This document shows positions 7,955 through 16,972 of a DNA stretch of 64,000 nt, piece after piece. Both the position numbers and the translations under genes were made by a program. Every line of letters begins with the position of its first letter. Within the stretch, counting starts at the first letter, position 1. The notes under the pieces are model-generated. The model searched no databases. It had not been told where the DNA came from and worked only from the letters and a program-made list of their open reading frames with translations. Source of the stretch: VRUE01 sp963712595 (GTDB lineage Bacteria > Actinomycetota > Thermoleophilia > Solirubrobacterales > 70-9); the NCBI GenBank assembly GCA_963712595.1, contig CAVQIM010000001.1:868001-932000 (forward strand), given 5' to 3'.

Positions 7955-9048
7955 ACGTCCCCCCCTCCAAGCGCCGCTTCGCGACTCTCGGGCCGGTAGT
8001 AGAGCGGCACGCACCAGTGGTTCTCTGCCACCCAGTCGGTGTTAGGCAGGTCGTCGGAGCGGCCCATGATGCGGTGGCAGGGCTCTTCGTAGACGCGACC
8101 GGTCGACTTCTCGATTGGCTCGAAGACGACGTACTTGTAGAGGCCGGAGGTCATCCCCTCGGGCAGCTCGAGCCGGGCAGGATGCGATGGGTCGAGGTGC
8201 TCGCGCGCGTACTTGTTCTTCCAGCCGACGATCTCCTCCATCCGCTCCGCCTGCACCAGGCCGAGCGCGGCGGTGAACTCGCTCATGCGGAAGTTGAGGC
8301 CGTCGACCTCGTGCTCGAACTTGCCGTAGTTGCGGAACTTGCGAGCAAACTCGATCAGCTCCTCGTGGGCGGAGACGAGCACGCCCCCCTCCCCGGTGGA
8401 GACCGTCTTGGTCGCGTACAGGGAGAAGACACCGGCGTCGCCGAAAGCGCCTGGCCTGCGGCCGTTCCAGGCGGCGCCGTGGGCGTGGGCACAGTCCTCG
8501 AGCAGGAAGATCCCGTTATCGCGGCAGTAGGCGGCTATGCGCTCTGCGTCGAAGGCAAGGTGGCCGCCGATATGGACGAGGATCGCGGCCTTCGGCTTGT
8601 GGCGCTCCGCCTTCGCCTCGAAGTCCTCAAATGACATGCAGAGGTCGTTTTGGTTGCAGTCGACGAACTCGACGTTGGCGCCCGCCCCGAGCGCGGCCAG
8701 CGGGGTCGCCATGAAGGTGTTGGAAGGGCAGAGCACCGTCTCGCCGCGGACCCCGGCGAACTCGAGCGCCGCCAGGGCGCCACCGGCCCAGCTGGACAGG
8801 CCAAGGCTGGCCAGGCCGTTCCACTCGGCCCAGCGCTGCTCGAAGGCATCGAGCATCCGGCCCTCCGACCATTGCTCGGAGTCCAGAACCTGGCCCCAGA
8901 GCTCGAAGAGCCTGATGCGGTCGCGGTGGTCGAACCCGATCGCGAACTTGCTCGCGTCGATCCGGCTTGTCTCTGCGGACCCTACGGGTGGCTCCTTGAC
9001 GAGGGTGGCTGGGGAATGGAGTCGCGAAAGGCGGCGCAAGGCTAGCAA
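7951..9048 (-). CDS. DegT/DnrJ/EryC1/StrS-family sugar aminotransferase
   Basis: A 365-residue PLP enzyme with the family's LLEDCAHAHGA motif (residues 182-192) and the SLYATKTVSTGEGG segment, where Lys214 should bind PLP. Such enzymes aminate keto-sugars attached to nucleotides for cell-surface glycans or antibiotics. The gene starts the three-gene coupled set with the epimerase-glycosyltransferase fusion and the deacetylase. Aminotransferase plus epimerase suggests an amino sugar is made and transferred. The start is taken as TTG 9048, without a convincing ribosome site; the first 20 to 30 residues are uncertain. Confidence 0.88.
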   Translation of the reverse strand: MLALRRLSRLHSPATLVKEPPVGSAETSRIDASKFAIGFDHRDRIRLFELWGQVLDSEQWSEGRMLDAFEQRWAEWNGLASLGLSSWAGGALAALEFAGVRGETVLCPSNTFMATPLAALGAGANVEFVDCNQNDLCMSFEDFEAKAERHKPKAAILVHIGGHLAFDAERIAAYCRDNGIFLLEDCAHAHGAAWNGRRPGAFGDAGVFSLYATKTVSTGEGGVLVSAHEELIEFARKFRNYGKFEHEVDGLNFRMSEFTAALGLVQAERMEEIVGWKNKYAREHLDPSHPARLELPEGMTSGLYKYVVFEPIEKSTGRVYEEPCHRIMGRSDDLPNTDWVAENHWCVPLYYRPESREAALGGGDV

Positions 9049-9065
9049 CGAATCCGGCCACCACC

Positions 9066-9121
9066 CCCGCCGACGGGCCTAAAACCCACCCTATGTGTCC
9101 GGTTTTAGGCCCGTCGGCGGG
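9066..9121. terminator. 21-bp perfect inverted repeat at the end of the transporter gene
   Basis: Arms 9066-9086 and 9101-9121 are exact complements with a 14-base loop. The right arm encodes the last codons of the transporter gene, whose TAG lies in the loop (9091-9093). The hairpin could end the transporter transcript before the aminotransferase gene. No T run follows, so it may instead be an RNA stabiliser or factor-dependent stop. Confidence 0.6.
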
Positions 9122-9975
9122 TGGTGCGCGCGCTCGAGCACGGCGCCGACCGCGCCCGAGCCGGCCAGCAGGATGGTGCCGGAGATCGCGACTGCCATCG
9201 AGGCGACGAGCGCCAAGCCGCCGAGCGGGGTCGAGCCCCAGGACTCGTTGAAGATCAGCGGCGCCAGGATCACCGGCACCAACACCTGCACGGCGAACAT
9301 CGTCGGCGCCACGTGGGTGGCCGCCCGCCGCTGCAGCGCGCTCATCTCGCTGAGCAGGGCCAAACCCTCGGATGCCACGGCCGTGGCGAGCCAGGCAACG
9401 GCGACCAGCAACGCGCCCGCGGCGAGCTCATCGGTCAGCAGCTTGCTGGCGATCGCCGTCCACGCGTAGCCACAGCCGGCGCTGATCACGGCGAGCGTGC
9501 CATACGCCGCGGGGCGCCCCCGCAGCACGTAAGGCGCGAACACGGGGATCGCGACGAGCGCCAGGGCGAGCGCAATCGCCCCTCCGCCCGCATGATCCGT
9601 CGTGCGCTCCGGCGCCGCGAGGGCCACGCCGAAAACCCCGACGACGATCGCGGCCACGGCCGCGTACTCGCGTCTCCCCGGCCTCTCCCCCAGCCGGGTC
9701 GCCCCCAGCCACAGCAGCAACACCAACCCACTCGCCAGGCAAGGCTGCACCACCGTCAGCGGCGCCAGCAGCAACGCGGCGATCTCCAGCGGCCACCCCA
9801 CCAGCCCCAACGCCGTAGCCCCCAGCCAACGCCGGTTTCGTACCAAACGCCCAAGCAGCGAGGGTCGCAGCGAATGCTCCCCCGGAACCTCCCGAGCCTC
9901 CAGCGCCTGCAGCGCTATCGACGCGTTGTAGAGAACAGAAGCTCCAACCGCCGCGACTATCCCAAGCGCCAGCAC
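9091..9975 (-). CDS. DMT/EamA-like membrane transporter
   Basis: A 294-residue protein with about nine to ten hydrophobic segments and internal two-fold similarity typical of the drug/metabolite transporter superfamily. It resembles the subgroup sometimes called NIPA- or EamA-like. The first helix starts immediately at MLALGIVAAVGASVLYNASI. The direction and substrate of transport cannot be read from sequence. It lies upstream of the glycan cluster on the same strand but is separated by a strong hairpin, so a shared function is not implied. Confidence 0.8.
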   Translation of the reverse strand: MLALGIVAAVGASVLYNASIALQALEAREVPGEHSLRPSLLGRLVRNRRWLGATALGLVGWPLEIAALLLAPLTVVQPCLASGLVLLLWLGATRLGERPGRREYAAVAAIVVGVFGVALAAPERTTDHAGGGAIALALALVAIPVFAPYVLRGRPAAYGTLAVISAGCGYAWTAIASKLLTDELAAGALLVAVAWLATAVASEGLALLSEMSALQRRAATHVAPTMFAVQVLVPVILAPLIFNESWGSTPLGGLALVASMAVAISGTILLAGSGAVGAVLERAHHPPTGLKPDT

Positions 9976-10005
9976 AGCCGGGACGCTACCGCGCCGTTCC
10001 GGCGC

Positions 10006-10224
10006 CTATCGCAGCAGGATCTCTTCGCGCTTGCGGCGCGCGGCGAGCATTTCGTAGTGCTTGATGACGCGAACCATCGCCAAGGCACCAATCACACCCG
10101 AAACCCCAAAAGCAACTGCCAACAATTCTCCGGGGGCGTGCGCAACGATCAATCCGACCGCCATAACCATGCCAAGGAGGAACATGCCCACGGCCACCCA
10201 GCCCATTGCCCTTAGTTCCGTCAC
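10006..10224 (-). CDS. Small membrane protein, two TM helices
   Basis: This 72-residue protein has two hydrophobic helices (about residues 8-30 and 35-55) and a basic C-terminal tail (HYEMLAARRKREE). I do not recognise the family. It follows a similarly sized two-helix protein with a 9-base gap, so the two probably form an operon. GC content is lower than in neighbouring genes. Confidence 0.55.
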   Translation of the reverse strand: MTELRAMGWVAVGMFLLGMVMAVGLIVAHAPGELLAVAFGVSGVIGALAMVRVIKHYEMLAARRKREEILLR

Positions 10225-10233
10225 GACTCCATC

Positions 10234-10443
10234 CTAACCGAGGAATGCAGACAAAAGAATTACAACAACGGACAAGGCAAAGCCGACCAGACCTCCAGCG
10301 GCAGTGACCCGGCGGATTGTGATCTCAGGCGCACGAGACAGCGCTGGCGCCACATGGAGAAGAAATCCGAAGACCGCGATCGACGCAGCGACAAACCCAC
10401 TGGCCGTGGCGGCGGTGGTCAAAAGCGACCCTGCGACGAACAT
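10234..10443 (-). CDS. Small membrane protein, two TM helices
   Basis: This 69-residue protein has hydrophobic helices at about residues 5-30 and 45-68, separated by a short polar loop (SRAPEITIRRVT). The family is not recognised. It precedes the other small membrane protein by 9 bases. The stretch is poorer in GC than the surrounding genes, which may mean recent acquisition or weak selection. The coding call rests on reading-frame integrity and membrane-protein composition. Confidence 0.5.
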   Translation of the reverse strand: MFVAGSLLTTAATASGFVAASIAVFGFLLHVAPALSRAPEITIRRVTAAGGLVGFALSVVVILLSAFLG

Positions 10444-10510
10444 GGCGCGACACTAGAGAGCCATGGCGCACGCGTGGCGCGCAGATCGAGCCGAATCTGT
10501 GATGCAGCGT

Positions 10511-12208
10511 TTAAGTCTCCTGGTAAAGCGGCCCGTCGCCGCCCTCGGGCAGCGTCAGGCGACCGCCCTTGGCGGTGATCGCGCCGCACTGAACGCAGTT
10601 GGAGGCGGTGACGTGGACGTCGACCTCGGTGGCGCCGTTCTGCAGCTGCTCGTCGGGGATCTCGTAGACCTGCGCCGGGCACATCGAGACCCAGGTCTGG
10701 GCGATCTCGCGCGGCACCTTGGTCTGGATGCGGACGTGGTTGGGCGCATCGTCGCGGGTCGCGTTGCCGGAGAGGAAGACGGAGTCGAGCTTGGCGAAAG
10801 TGAGCTCGTTGTCGGGCTTGACGTACATCTCACTTGCCTTGCCCAGCTCCACCTCGACCTCGGAATCGTGCTCCTGCTTCCAGTGGCCCCCGGGGAAGTT
10901 GCCTTTGGTGATCGTCATCGCCGAGGCGAAGGCGCCACCGAGGAAAAACCCTTTGGAGAAGGGCTGGCGCATGTTGCGAGATTCGTAGAGGTCCTTCTCG
11001 ATCAGCGAGTTGTGGACCTTCTCGTCGTAGGCCTCGAAGTTGACCGAGTCCTGCTTCAGTGACTCGACGATCGTCTCCGCCGCGTACATCCCGGCGTGCA
11101 TCGCGTAGTGGACGCCCTTCAGGGTCGGCACGTTGACCATGCTCGCGGCGTCTCCGGCGACCACCATGCCGGGCACGGCGAGGCGCTTGGGCATCGCGAA
11201 ATACCCGCCCGAGGGGATCGTCTTCGCACCCCAGGCGACGCGCTTGCCGCCCTCGAGCAGGTTCTTGATGAAGGGGTGAGTCTTGATCAGCTGCAGAGCG
11301 TCGTGGACGCTGAAGGTCGCGTCGGTGTAGTCGAGGCCGGCGACGAGGCCGATGCAGAGCTTGTCCTCCCCCATCGGGTAGATGAAGGTGCCGCCGAACT
11401 CGTTGTACTTCGGCGACTTGCGCAGCGGCCAGCCCATCGTGTGGATCACCCGGTCGAGCGGCTTGGGAACCTCCCAAACCTCCTTGACCCCGAGCTCCCA
11501 GCGCATCGGGTCGGCGCCGTGCATGTCGAAGTAGTCGTAGGCGGCGTAGGTGAGGTGGCCGACCGTGCCCTCGGCGAGCACCGTCGCCTTGGCGACGACG
11601 TCGGAGCCGGGCTCGAAGTTGCCGAGCTCTTCGCCCTCCCTGCCCCGACCGCGATCGCCGGAGCGCACGCCCTTGACGACGCGATCCTCGACCAGCAGCT
11701 TGGTCGCCGCGGTCTCGGAGAGGATGTAGACGCCCGCCTCCTCTGCTTTCTCGGCCAGGAAGCGACCCAGCTTCGAGACCGAGGTGACGTAGTTGCCGTG
11801 GTTGCGGAAGTTCGGCGGCATCGGCTTCAGCGGCAGTGCCGCCTTCGAGGTGAGCAGGTAGACCGCGTCCTTGGTGACCTCCTGGAAGACCGGCCACTCC
11901 GACTTGGGCAGGTCGGGGAAGAGCTCTTCCATCGCCGAGGGCTTCATGTTCGCCCCGGAGAGCAGGTGGGCGCCTGCCACCTTGCCCTTCTCGATCACGG
12001 CGACCGGGACTTCGCCCAGCTTCTCGGTCAGCTCCGGCTCGTTCTCGAGCAGCTGCATGATCTTGTTGGCGCAGGCGAGCCCGGCGGGCCCGCCCCCCAC
12101 GATCGCGATGCCGACCTCGATGCGCTCGTCCTCTGCGTCGGTCGGCGGACCGATCACGTCGGCCGCGTCGAACGGCGGCGGGAACTCGCTGGGTGCTGTT
12201 GCCGGCAT
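10511..12208 (-). CDS. Electron transfer flavoprotein-quinone oxidoreductase
   Basis: This 565-residue flavoprotein starts with a short leader and the FAD-binding IVGGGPAGLAC motif (residues 37-46). It continues through an ETF-QO/FixC-type body and ends with a ferredoxin-like domain (CPAQVYE ... CVQCGAI). It takes electrons from reduced EtfAB and passes them to membrane quinone. Cysteines at 510, 538 and 541 are present, but the fourth position of the usual CxxCxxC is Ile544, so the cluster may be a three-iron type or altered. It lies directly downstream of etfB-etfA, with an AAGGAGA ribosome site, completing an ETF operon. Confidence 0.93.
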   Translation of the reverse strand: MPATAPSEFPPPFDAADVIGPPTDAEDERIEVGIAIVGGGPAGLACANKIMQLLENEPELTEKLGEVPVAVIEKGKVAGAHLLSGANMKPSAMEELFPDLPKSEWPVFQEVTKDAVYLLTSKAALPLKPMPPNFRNHGNYVTSVSKLGRFLAEKAEEAGVYILSETAATKLLVEDRVVKGVRSGDRGRGREGEELGNFEPGSDVVAKATVLAEGTVGHLTYAAYDYFDMHGADPMRWELGVKEVWEVPKPLDRVIHTMGWPLRKSPKYNEFGGTFIYPMGEDKLCIGLVAGLDYTDATFSVHDALQLIKTHPFIKNLLEGGKRVAWGAKTIPSGGYFAMPKRLAVPGMVVAGDAASMVNVPTLKGVHYAMHAGMYAAETIVESLKQDSVNFEAYDEKVHNSLIEKDLYESRNMRQPFSKGFFLGGAFASAMTITKGNFPGGHWKQEHDSEVEVELGKASEMYVKPDNELTFAKLDSVFLSGNATRDDAPNHVRIQTKVPREIAQTWVSMCPAQVYEIPDEQLQNGATEVDVHVTASNCVQCGAITAKGGRLTLPEGGDGPLYQET

Positions 12209-12239
12209 CGCGCTCTCCTTACTGCGGCCGAGCTTGCGC

Positions 12240-13214
12240 TCAGCCGCCCTTCTTCGCCTTGATCGCCTCGGTCAGCTTGGGGACGATCTTGTGCAGGTCA
12301 CCCACCACGCCGAGGTCCGAGAACTCGAAGATCGGCGCGTTCTGGTCCTTGTTGATCGCGAGGATGTTCTCCGAGCTCTGCATCCCGACCTTGTGCTGGA
12401 TCGCGCCGGAGATGCCCGCGGCCAGGTAGAGCTTCGGCGCGACCGTCTTGCCGGTCTGGCCGATCTGGGCCGCGTAGGGGTACCAGCCGGCGTCGACCAC
12501 GGCGCGGGTGGCGGCAACAGCCCCGCCCATCGCCTCGGCCAGTTCCTCGCACTGCTTGAAGCCGTCCGCGGCGCCGAGGCCGCGACCCCCTCCGACCAGG
12601 ATCTCGGCGTCCTCGATGTTGACGTCGGCGCCACGCTGCTCGCCGCGCTGCACCATCTTCGCCTTGGTCGACCAGGGCGAGAGCTCGACCTGGACGTCGA
12701 CGACCTCGGCCGTGCCACCGCTCTCGTTGGCGTCGAAGGCGTTGAGGCGGCCGATGATGATCCCCGGCTCGGCGACGTAGCCGACGTCCGCTATCTGGGA
12801 GTCCTGCAGGATCGGGCGCTCGGCGACGAGCTTGCCGTCGGAGACCTTGACCTCGGTGACCTCCATCGTCACCCCGGCGTTGAGGCGCGCGGTGAGCCCG
12901 GCGCCGATCTCGAAGCCGAGCAGGCCGCCGCCGAAGAGGGCGTAGGAGAAGCCCTCGTCCTGGATCACTTTCGCCATCGCGTCGACGATCGGCTGGGCGA
13001 GGCCCTCGGGAACGTCCTTGGCGCGGTAGACCTTGGTCGCGCCCCAGTTGCCGAGCGCGGCACAGGCGTCATCGGCGATGTCGCCGACGACCATCACGCC
13101 GGCCTCGCCGCCGATCTGGCCCGCCAGCTTGGCTGCCTCGGAGATCGCGCCGAGCGAGTTCTTGTTGAAGTTGCCCTCGTCGTCGTGGAGGGCGTAAGTC
13201 AGGATGCCTGCCAT
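12240..13214 (-). CDS. etfA: Electron transfer flavoprotein alpha subunit
   Basis: A 324-residue protein with the C-terminal FAD-binding domain typical of EtfA: GGGRGLGA near residue 205, then GKTVAPKLYLAAGISG and the IQHKVGM segment. With EtfB it carries electrons from acyl-CoA and related dehydrogenases to the quinone oxidoreductase encoded next. It starts at the base after the end of etfB, so the two subunits are made together. Length and motifs match the housekeeping fatty-acid oxidation type rather than a bifurcating type. Confidence 0.96.
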   Translation of the reverse strand: MAGILTYALHDDEGNFNKNSLGAISEAAKLAGQIGGEAGVMVVGDIADDACAALGNWGATKVYRAKDVPEGLAQPIVDAMAKVIQDEGFSYALFGGGLLGFEIGAGLTARLNAGVTMEVTEVKVSDGKLVAERPILQDSQIADVGYVAEPGIIIGRLNAFDANESGGTAEVVDVQVELSPWSTKAKMVQRGEQRGADVNIEDAEILVGGGRGLGAADGFKQCEELAEAMGGAVAATRAVVDAGWYPYAAQIGQTGKTVAPKLYLAAGISGAIQHKVGMQSSENILAINKDQNAPIFEFSDLGVVGDLHKIVPKLTEAIKAKKGG

Positions 13215-14006
13215 CTAGATCAGCTTCCTCTCGTCGAGCCAAGCGACGATCTTTTCGACCGTCTCGTTGGTGTCCTCGTCCTCGATGATCTCGCCGGCCT
13301 GCTTGGCGGGCGGCGGGTTGAGAGCCAGGACCGATGTCTTGGAGCCACCCTCACCGACCATGCTGGCTTCGATGCCGACGTCGCCGGTCGCCTTCGCGTC
13401 GAGGGGCTTCTTCTTCGCACCCATGATCGCCTTCAGGCTCGGGTAGCGGGGCTCGTTGATCGCGTCGCCGACGCTGATCACGGCGGGCAACTCGATCTCG
13501 ACCGTGTCGTAGCCGTACTCGGCCTGGCGCTCGCAGCGCAGCTTGCCGTCGGTTACGTCGATCTTGATCACCTGGGTCAGCGAGGGCATCTTCAGATGGT
13601 CGGCGACGACGGCGCCGATCGTGTAGCACTCGCCGTCATCGGACTGCTGGCCGAGCAGGACCAGGTCCGGGCTCTCGGCCTCGAGCACCTTGGCAAGCGA
13701 GTAGCCGGTGGCGCAGACGTCGGAGCCGCTGAGCGCGTCGTCGGAGAGGTGCACCGAGCGATCGGCGCCGAGCGCGACCGCCTTGTGCAGGGCGCGGACC
13801 GCGGAATCGGGGCCCATCGTCACCGCGATGACCTCCTCGACCGGAATCGCGCCGCCCTCCTTGATCTGCATGGCGGCCTCGATGGCGTGTGTGTCGAAGG
13901 GGTTCAGGTTCTTCTCGCCGCTGCGGTCCAGACGCATCGTGTTGGAGTCGATGCGCTTCTGAACGGCGGCGTCCGGGACCTCCTTGACCAGGACGCAGAT
14001 CTTCAA
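13215..14006 (-). CDS. etfB: Electron transfer flavoprotein beta subunit
   Basis: A 263-residue EtfB with KICVLVKEVPDA at the N-terminus, the AMP-binding region, and the LLGQQSDDGECYTIG loop expected for the family. The TTG start at 14006 is supported by an AAGGAGG ribosome site 9 bases upstream. It is first in the etfB-etfA-ETF-QO operon and pairs with EtfA. The promoter upstream holds a palindrome suited to a TetR-type regulator, so the operon is likely turned on by fatty-acid-derived ligands. That last point is inference. Confidence 0.96.
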   Translation of the reverse strand: MKICVLVKEVPDAAVQKRIDSNTMRLDRSGEKNLNPFDTHAIEAAMQIKEGGAIPVEEVIAVTMGPDSAVRALHKAVALGADRSVHLSDDALSGSDVCATGYSLAKVLEAESPDLVLLGQQSDDGECYTIGAVVADHLKMPSLTQVIKIDVTDGKLRCERQAEYGYDTVEIELPAVISVGDAINEPRYPSLKAIMGAKKKPLDAKATGDVGIEASMVGEGGSKTSVLALNPPPAKQAGEIIEDEDTNETVEKIVAWLDERKLI

Positions 14007-14039
14007 CGTTCAAGCCTCCTTGGCTGGGTTCTCAAGCGG

Positions 14040-14055
14040 TTGACTGACCAGTCAA
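14040..14055. promoter_or_regulatory. Palindromic operator of etfBA promoter
   Basis: TTGACTG-AC-CAGTCAA is a perfect 7+7 inverted repeat just downstream of the -10 hexamer of the etfB promoter. Its form resembles operators of TetR-family regulators of fatty-acid catabolism. The cognate regulator is not identified in this window. Confidence 0.65.
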
Positions 14056-14063
14056 TCAGTCTA

Positions 14064-14091
14064 TCTATACACCAAGCGGTGCGCAGTTCAA
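14064..14091 (-). promoter_or_regulatory. Promoter of etfB-etfA-ETF-QO
   Basis: On the minus strand a -35 TTGAAC (14086-14091) and -10 TATAGA (14064-14069) are separated by 16 bases. This is a good primary-sigma match in an otherwise GC-rich region, placed about 60 bases before the etfB start. Confidence 0.65.
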
Positions 14092-14102
14092 AGTGCTCCT
14101 CG

Positions 14103-14522
14103 TCACGCTTCGTGACGCTCCGTGGCACCCTCGCGGATGAACTCGACGATGTCGTCGGTACCCGCTCCGGGGGTGAATACGCCGGCGACGCCGAGCTTCT
14201 TCAGCTCCGGGATGTCCTCGGCCGGGATCGTGCCGCCGACGGTGACCAGGACGTCGTCGACGCCCTGCTCGGCGAGCAGCTCGACCACCCGCGGGACCAG
14301 CGTCATATGGGCGCCGGAGAGGATCGAGAGGCCGACGGCGTCGGCGTCCTCCTGGATCACCGTCTCGGCGATCTGCTCAGGGGTCTGGTGCAGGCCGGTG
14401 TAGATCACCTCCATGCCGGCGTCGCGCAGGGCGCGGGCAATGATCTTGGCGCCGCGATCGTGCCCATCCAAGCCAGGCTTGGCGACGACGACGCGGATCT
14501 TGCGGGCGGTGGCGGCCTCCAT
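14103..14522 (-). CDS. B12-binding small subunit of a split acyl-CoA mutase
   Basis: A 139-residue cobalamin-binding domain with the DxHxxG motif (D19-x-H21-x2-G24), the following SxL (LSILSGAH) and GG (VGGTIP) motifs. It supplies the adenosylcobalamin-binding half of a two-subunit methylmalonyl-CoA-mutase-type enzyme. The catalytic large subunit is encoded 13 bases upstream on the same strand. The length is that of stand-alone B12 subunits seen in archaea and many actinobacteria. Confidence 0.93.
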   Translation of the reverse strand: MEAATARKIRVVVAKPGLDGHDRGAKIIARALRDAGMEVIYTGLHQTPEQIAETVIQEDADAVGLSILSGAHMTLVPRVVELLAEQGVDDVLVTVGGTIPAEDIPELKKLGVAGVFTPGAGTDDIVEFIREGATERHEA

Positions 14523-14535
14523 CGGGTCGGGAACC

Positions 14536-16158
<1,623 letters not shown>

Positions 16159-16184
16159 CCTCTGCAGTCTAGATGCGGCCTGGC

Positions 16185-16970
16185 TCAGCGGCGCACGGCG
16201 AAGCGGCGGGGAGGAGGCTTGCGGCGAGCCGCTATGCGGCTGCCGCCGAAGCCGGCGACGGTGGCGAGCAGCGTGATCGCGACCGCGACCAGGCGGCGGC
16301 CGAGCCGCTCGAAGCGCAGCGTTTGCCAGCCTTCGTCGCGGGCGATCTCGGCCAGCGGTGGGTCGGGGTTGACCGCTACCGGGTTGCCGACGGCGCGCAG
16401 CATCGGCAGGTCGGACAGCGAGTCGGAGTAGGCGTAGGACGCCTCGAGGTCGATCCCGTGCTCGCCGGCGAAGGCCTGCATCGCCTCGACCTTTCCCGGG
16501 CCATAGACGAAGGGCCCGTCGAAGCGGCCGGTGAAGTTGCCCTCGGCGTCGACCTCGTAGCGGGTGCCGATGCCCCCCTCCATCCCCAGCACCTTGGCCA
16601 GCGCCTCGACCACGCCGTTGCCGGCGGCGCTGACGATGAAGGTGGCCCGGCCCGCGTCCTGATGGGCATAGATCTCGTCCAGCATCTGCGGGAAGACGCG
16701 TGGCAGGATCGCCGCCATCACCTCTGGCCCCATGCGGTCGATCATCGTCGCCGGCACGCCCGCGATCAGCTCGCGAGCGACTCGCAGCACCTCCGCCGTG
16801 CGCTCGTCGGTGGTACCGCGCAGGCGATAGCGCAGGTGCTCGAGCCCCCAACTGGCGAGCTGGTGGCGGCTGACGATCCGCCGCCTCGTCGCGACACGGG
16901 CGAACTGCATTCCCGACGACCCCGCCATCAGGGTCTTGTCGAGATCGAAAAAAGCCGCGGCGCGGCCCAC
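16185..16970 (-). CDS. HAD-IB hydrolase (SerB-like) with C-terminal TM helix
   Basis: A 261-residue HAD-superfamily phosphatase. The nucleophile motif DLDKT (D9, D11) is followed by a cap typical of HAD-IB enzymes, then VSAAGNG and YSDSLSDLPML, which give the Ser/Thr and acidic motifs. A hydrophobic segment (RLVAVAITLLATVAG) and a basic tail end the protein and may anchor it to the membrane. The GTG start is 2 bases after the thiolase stop. The substrate could be a phosphoserine-like or lipid phosphate; its place between thiolase and mutase genes does not identify it. Confidence 0.85.
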   Translation of the reverse strand: MGRAAAFFDLDKTLMAGSSGMQFARVATRRRIVSRHQLASWGLEHLRYRLRGTTDERTAEVLRVARELIAGVPATMIDRMGPEVMAAILPRVFPQMLDEIYAHQDAGRATFIVSAAGNGVVEALAKVLGMEGGIGTRYEVDAEGNFTGRFDGPFVYGPGKVEAMQAFAGEHGIDLEASYAYSDSLSDLPMLRAVGNPVAVNPDPPLAEIARDEGWQTLRFERLGRRLVAVAITLLATVAGFGGSRIAARRKPPPRRFAVRR

Positions 16971-16972
16971 GG

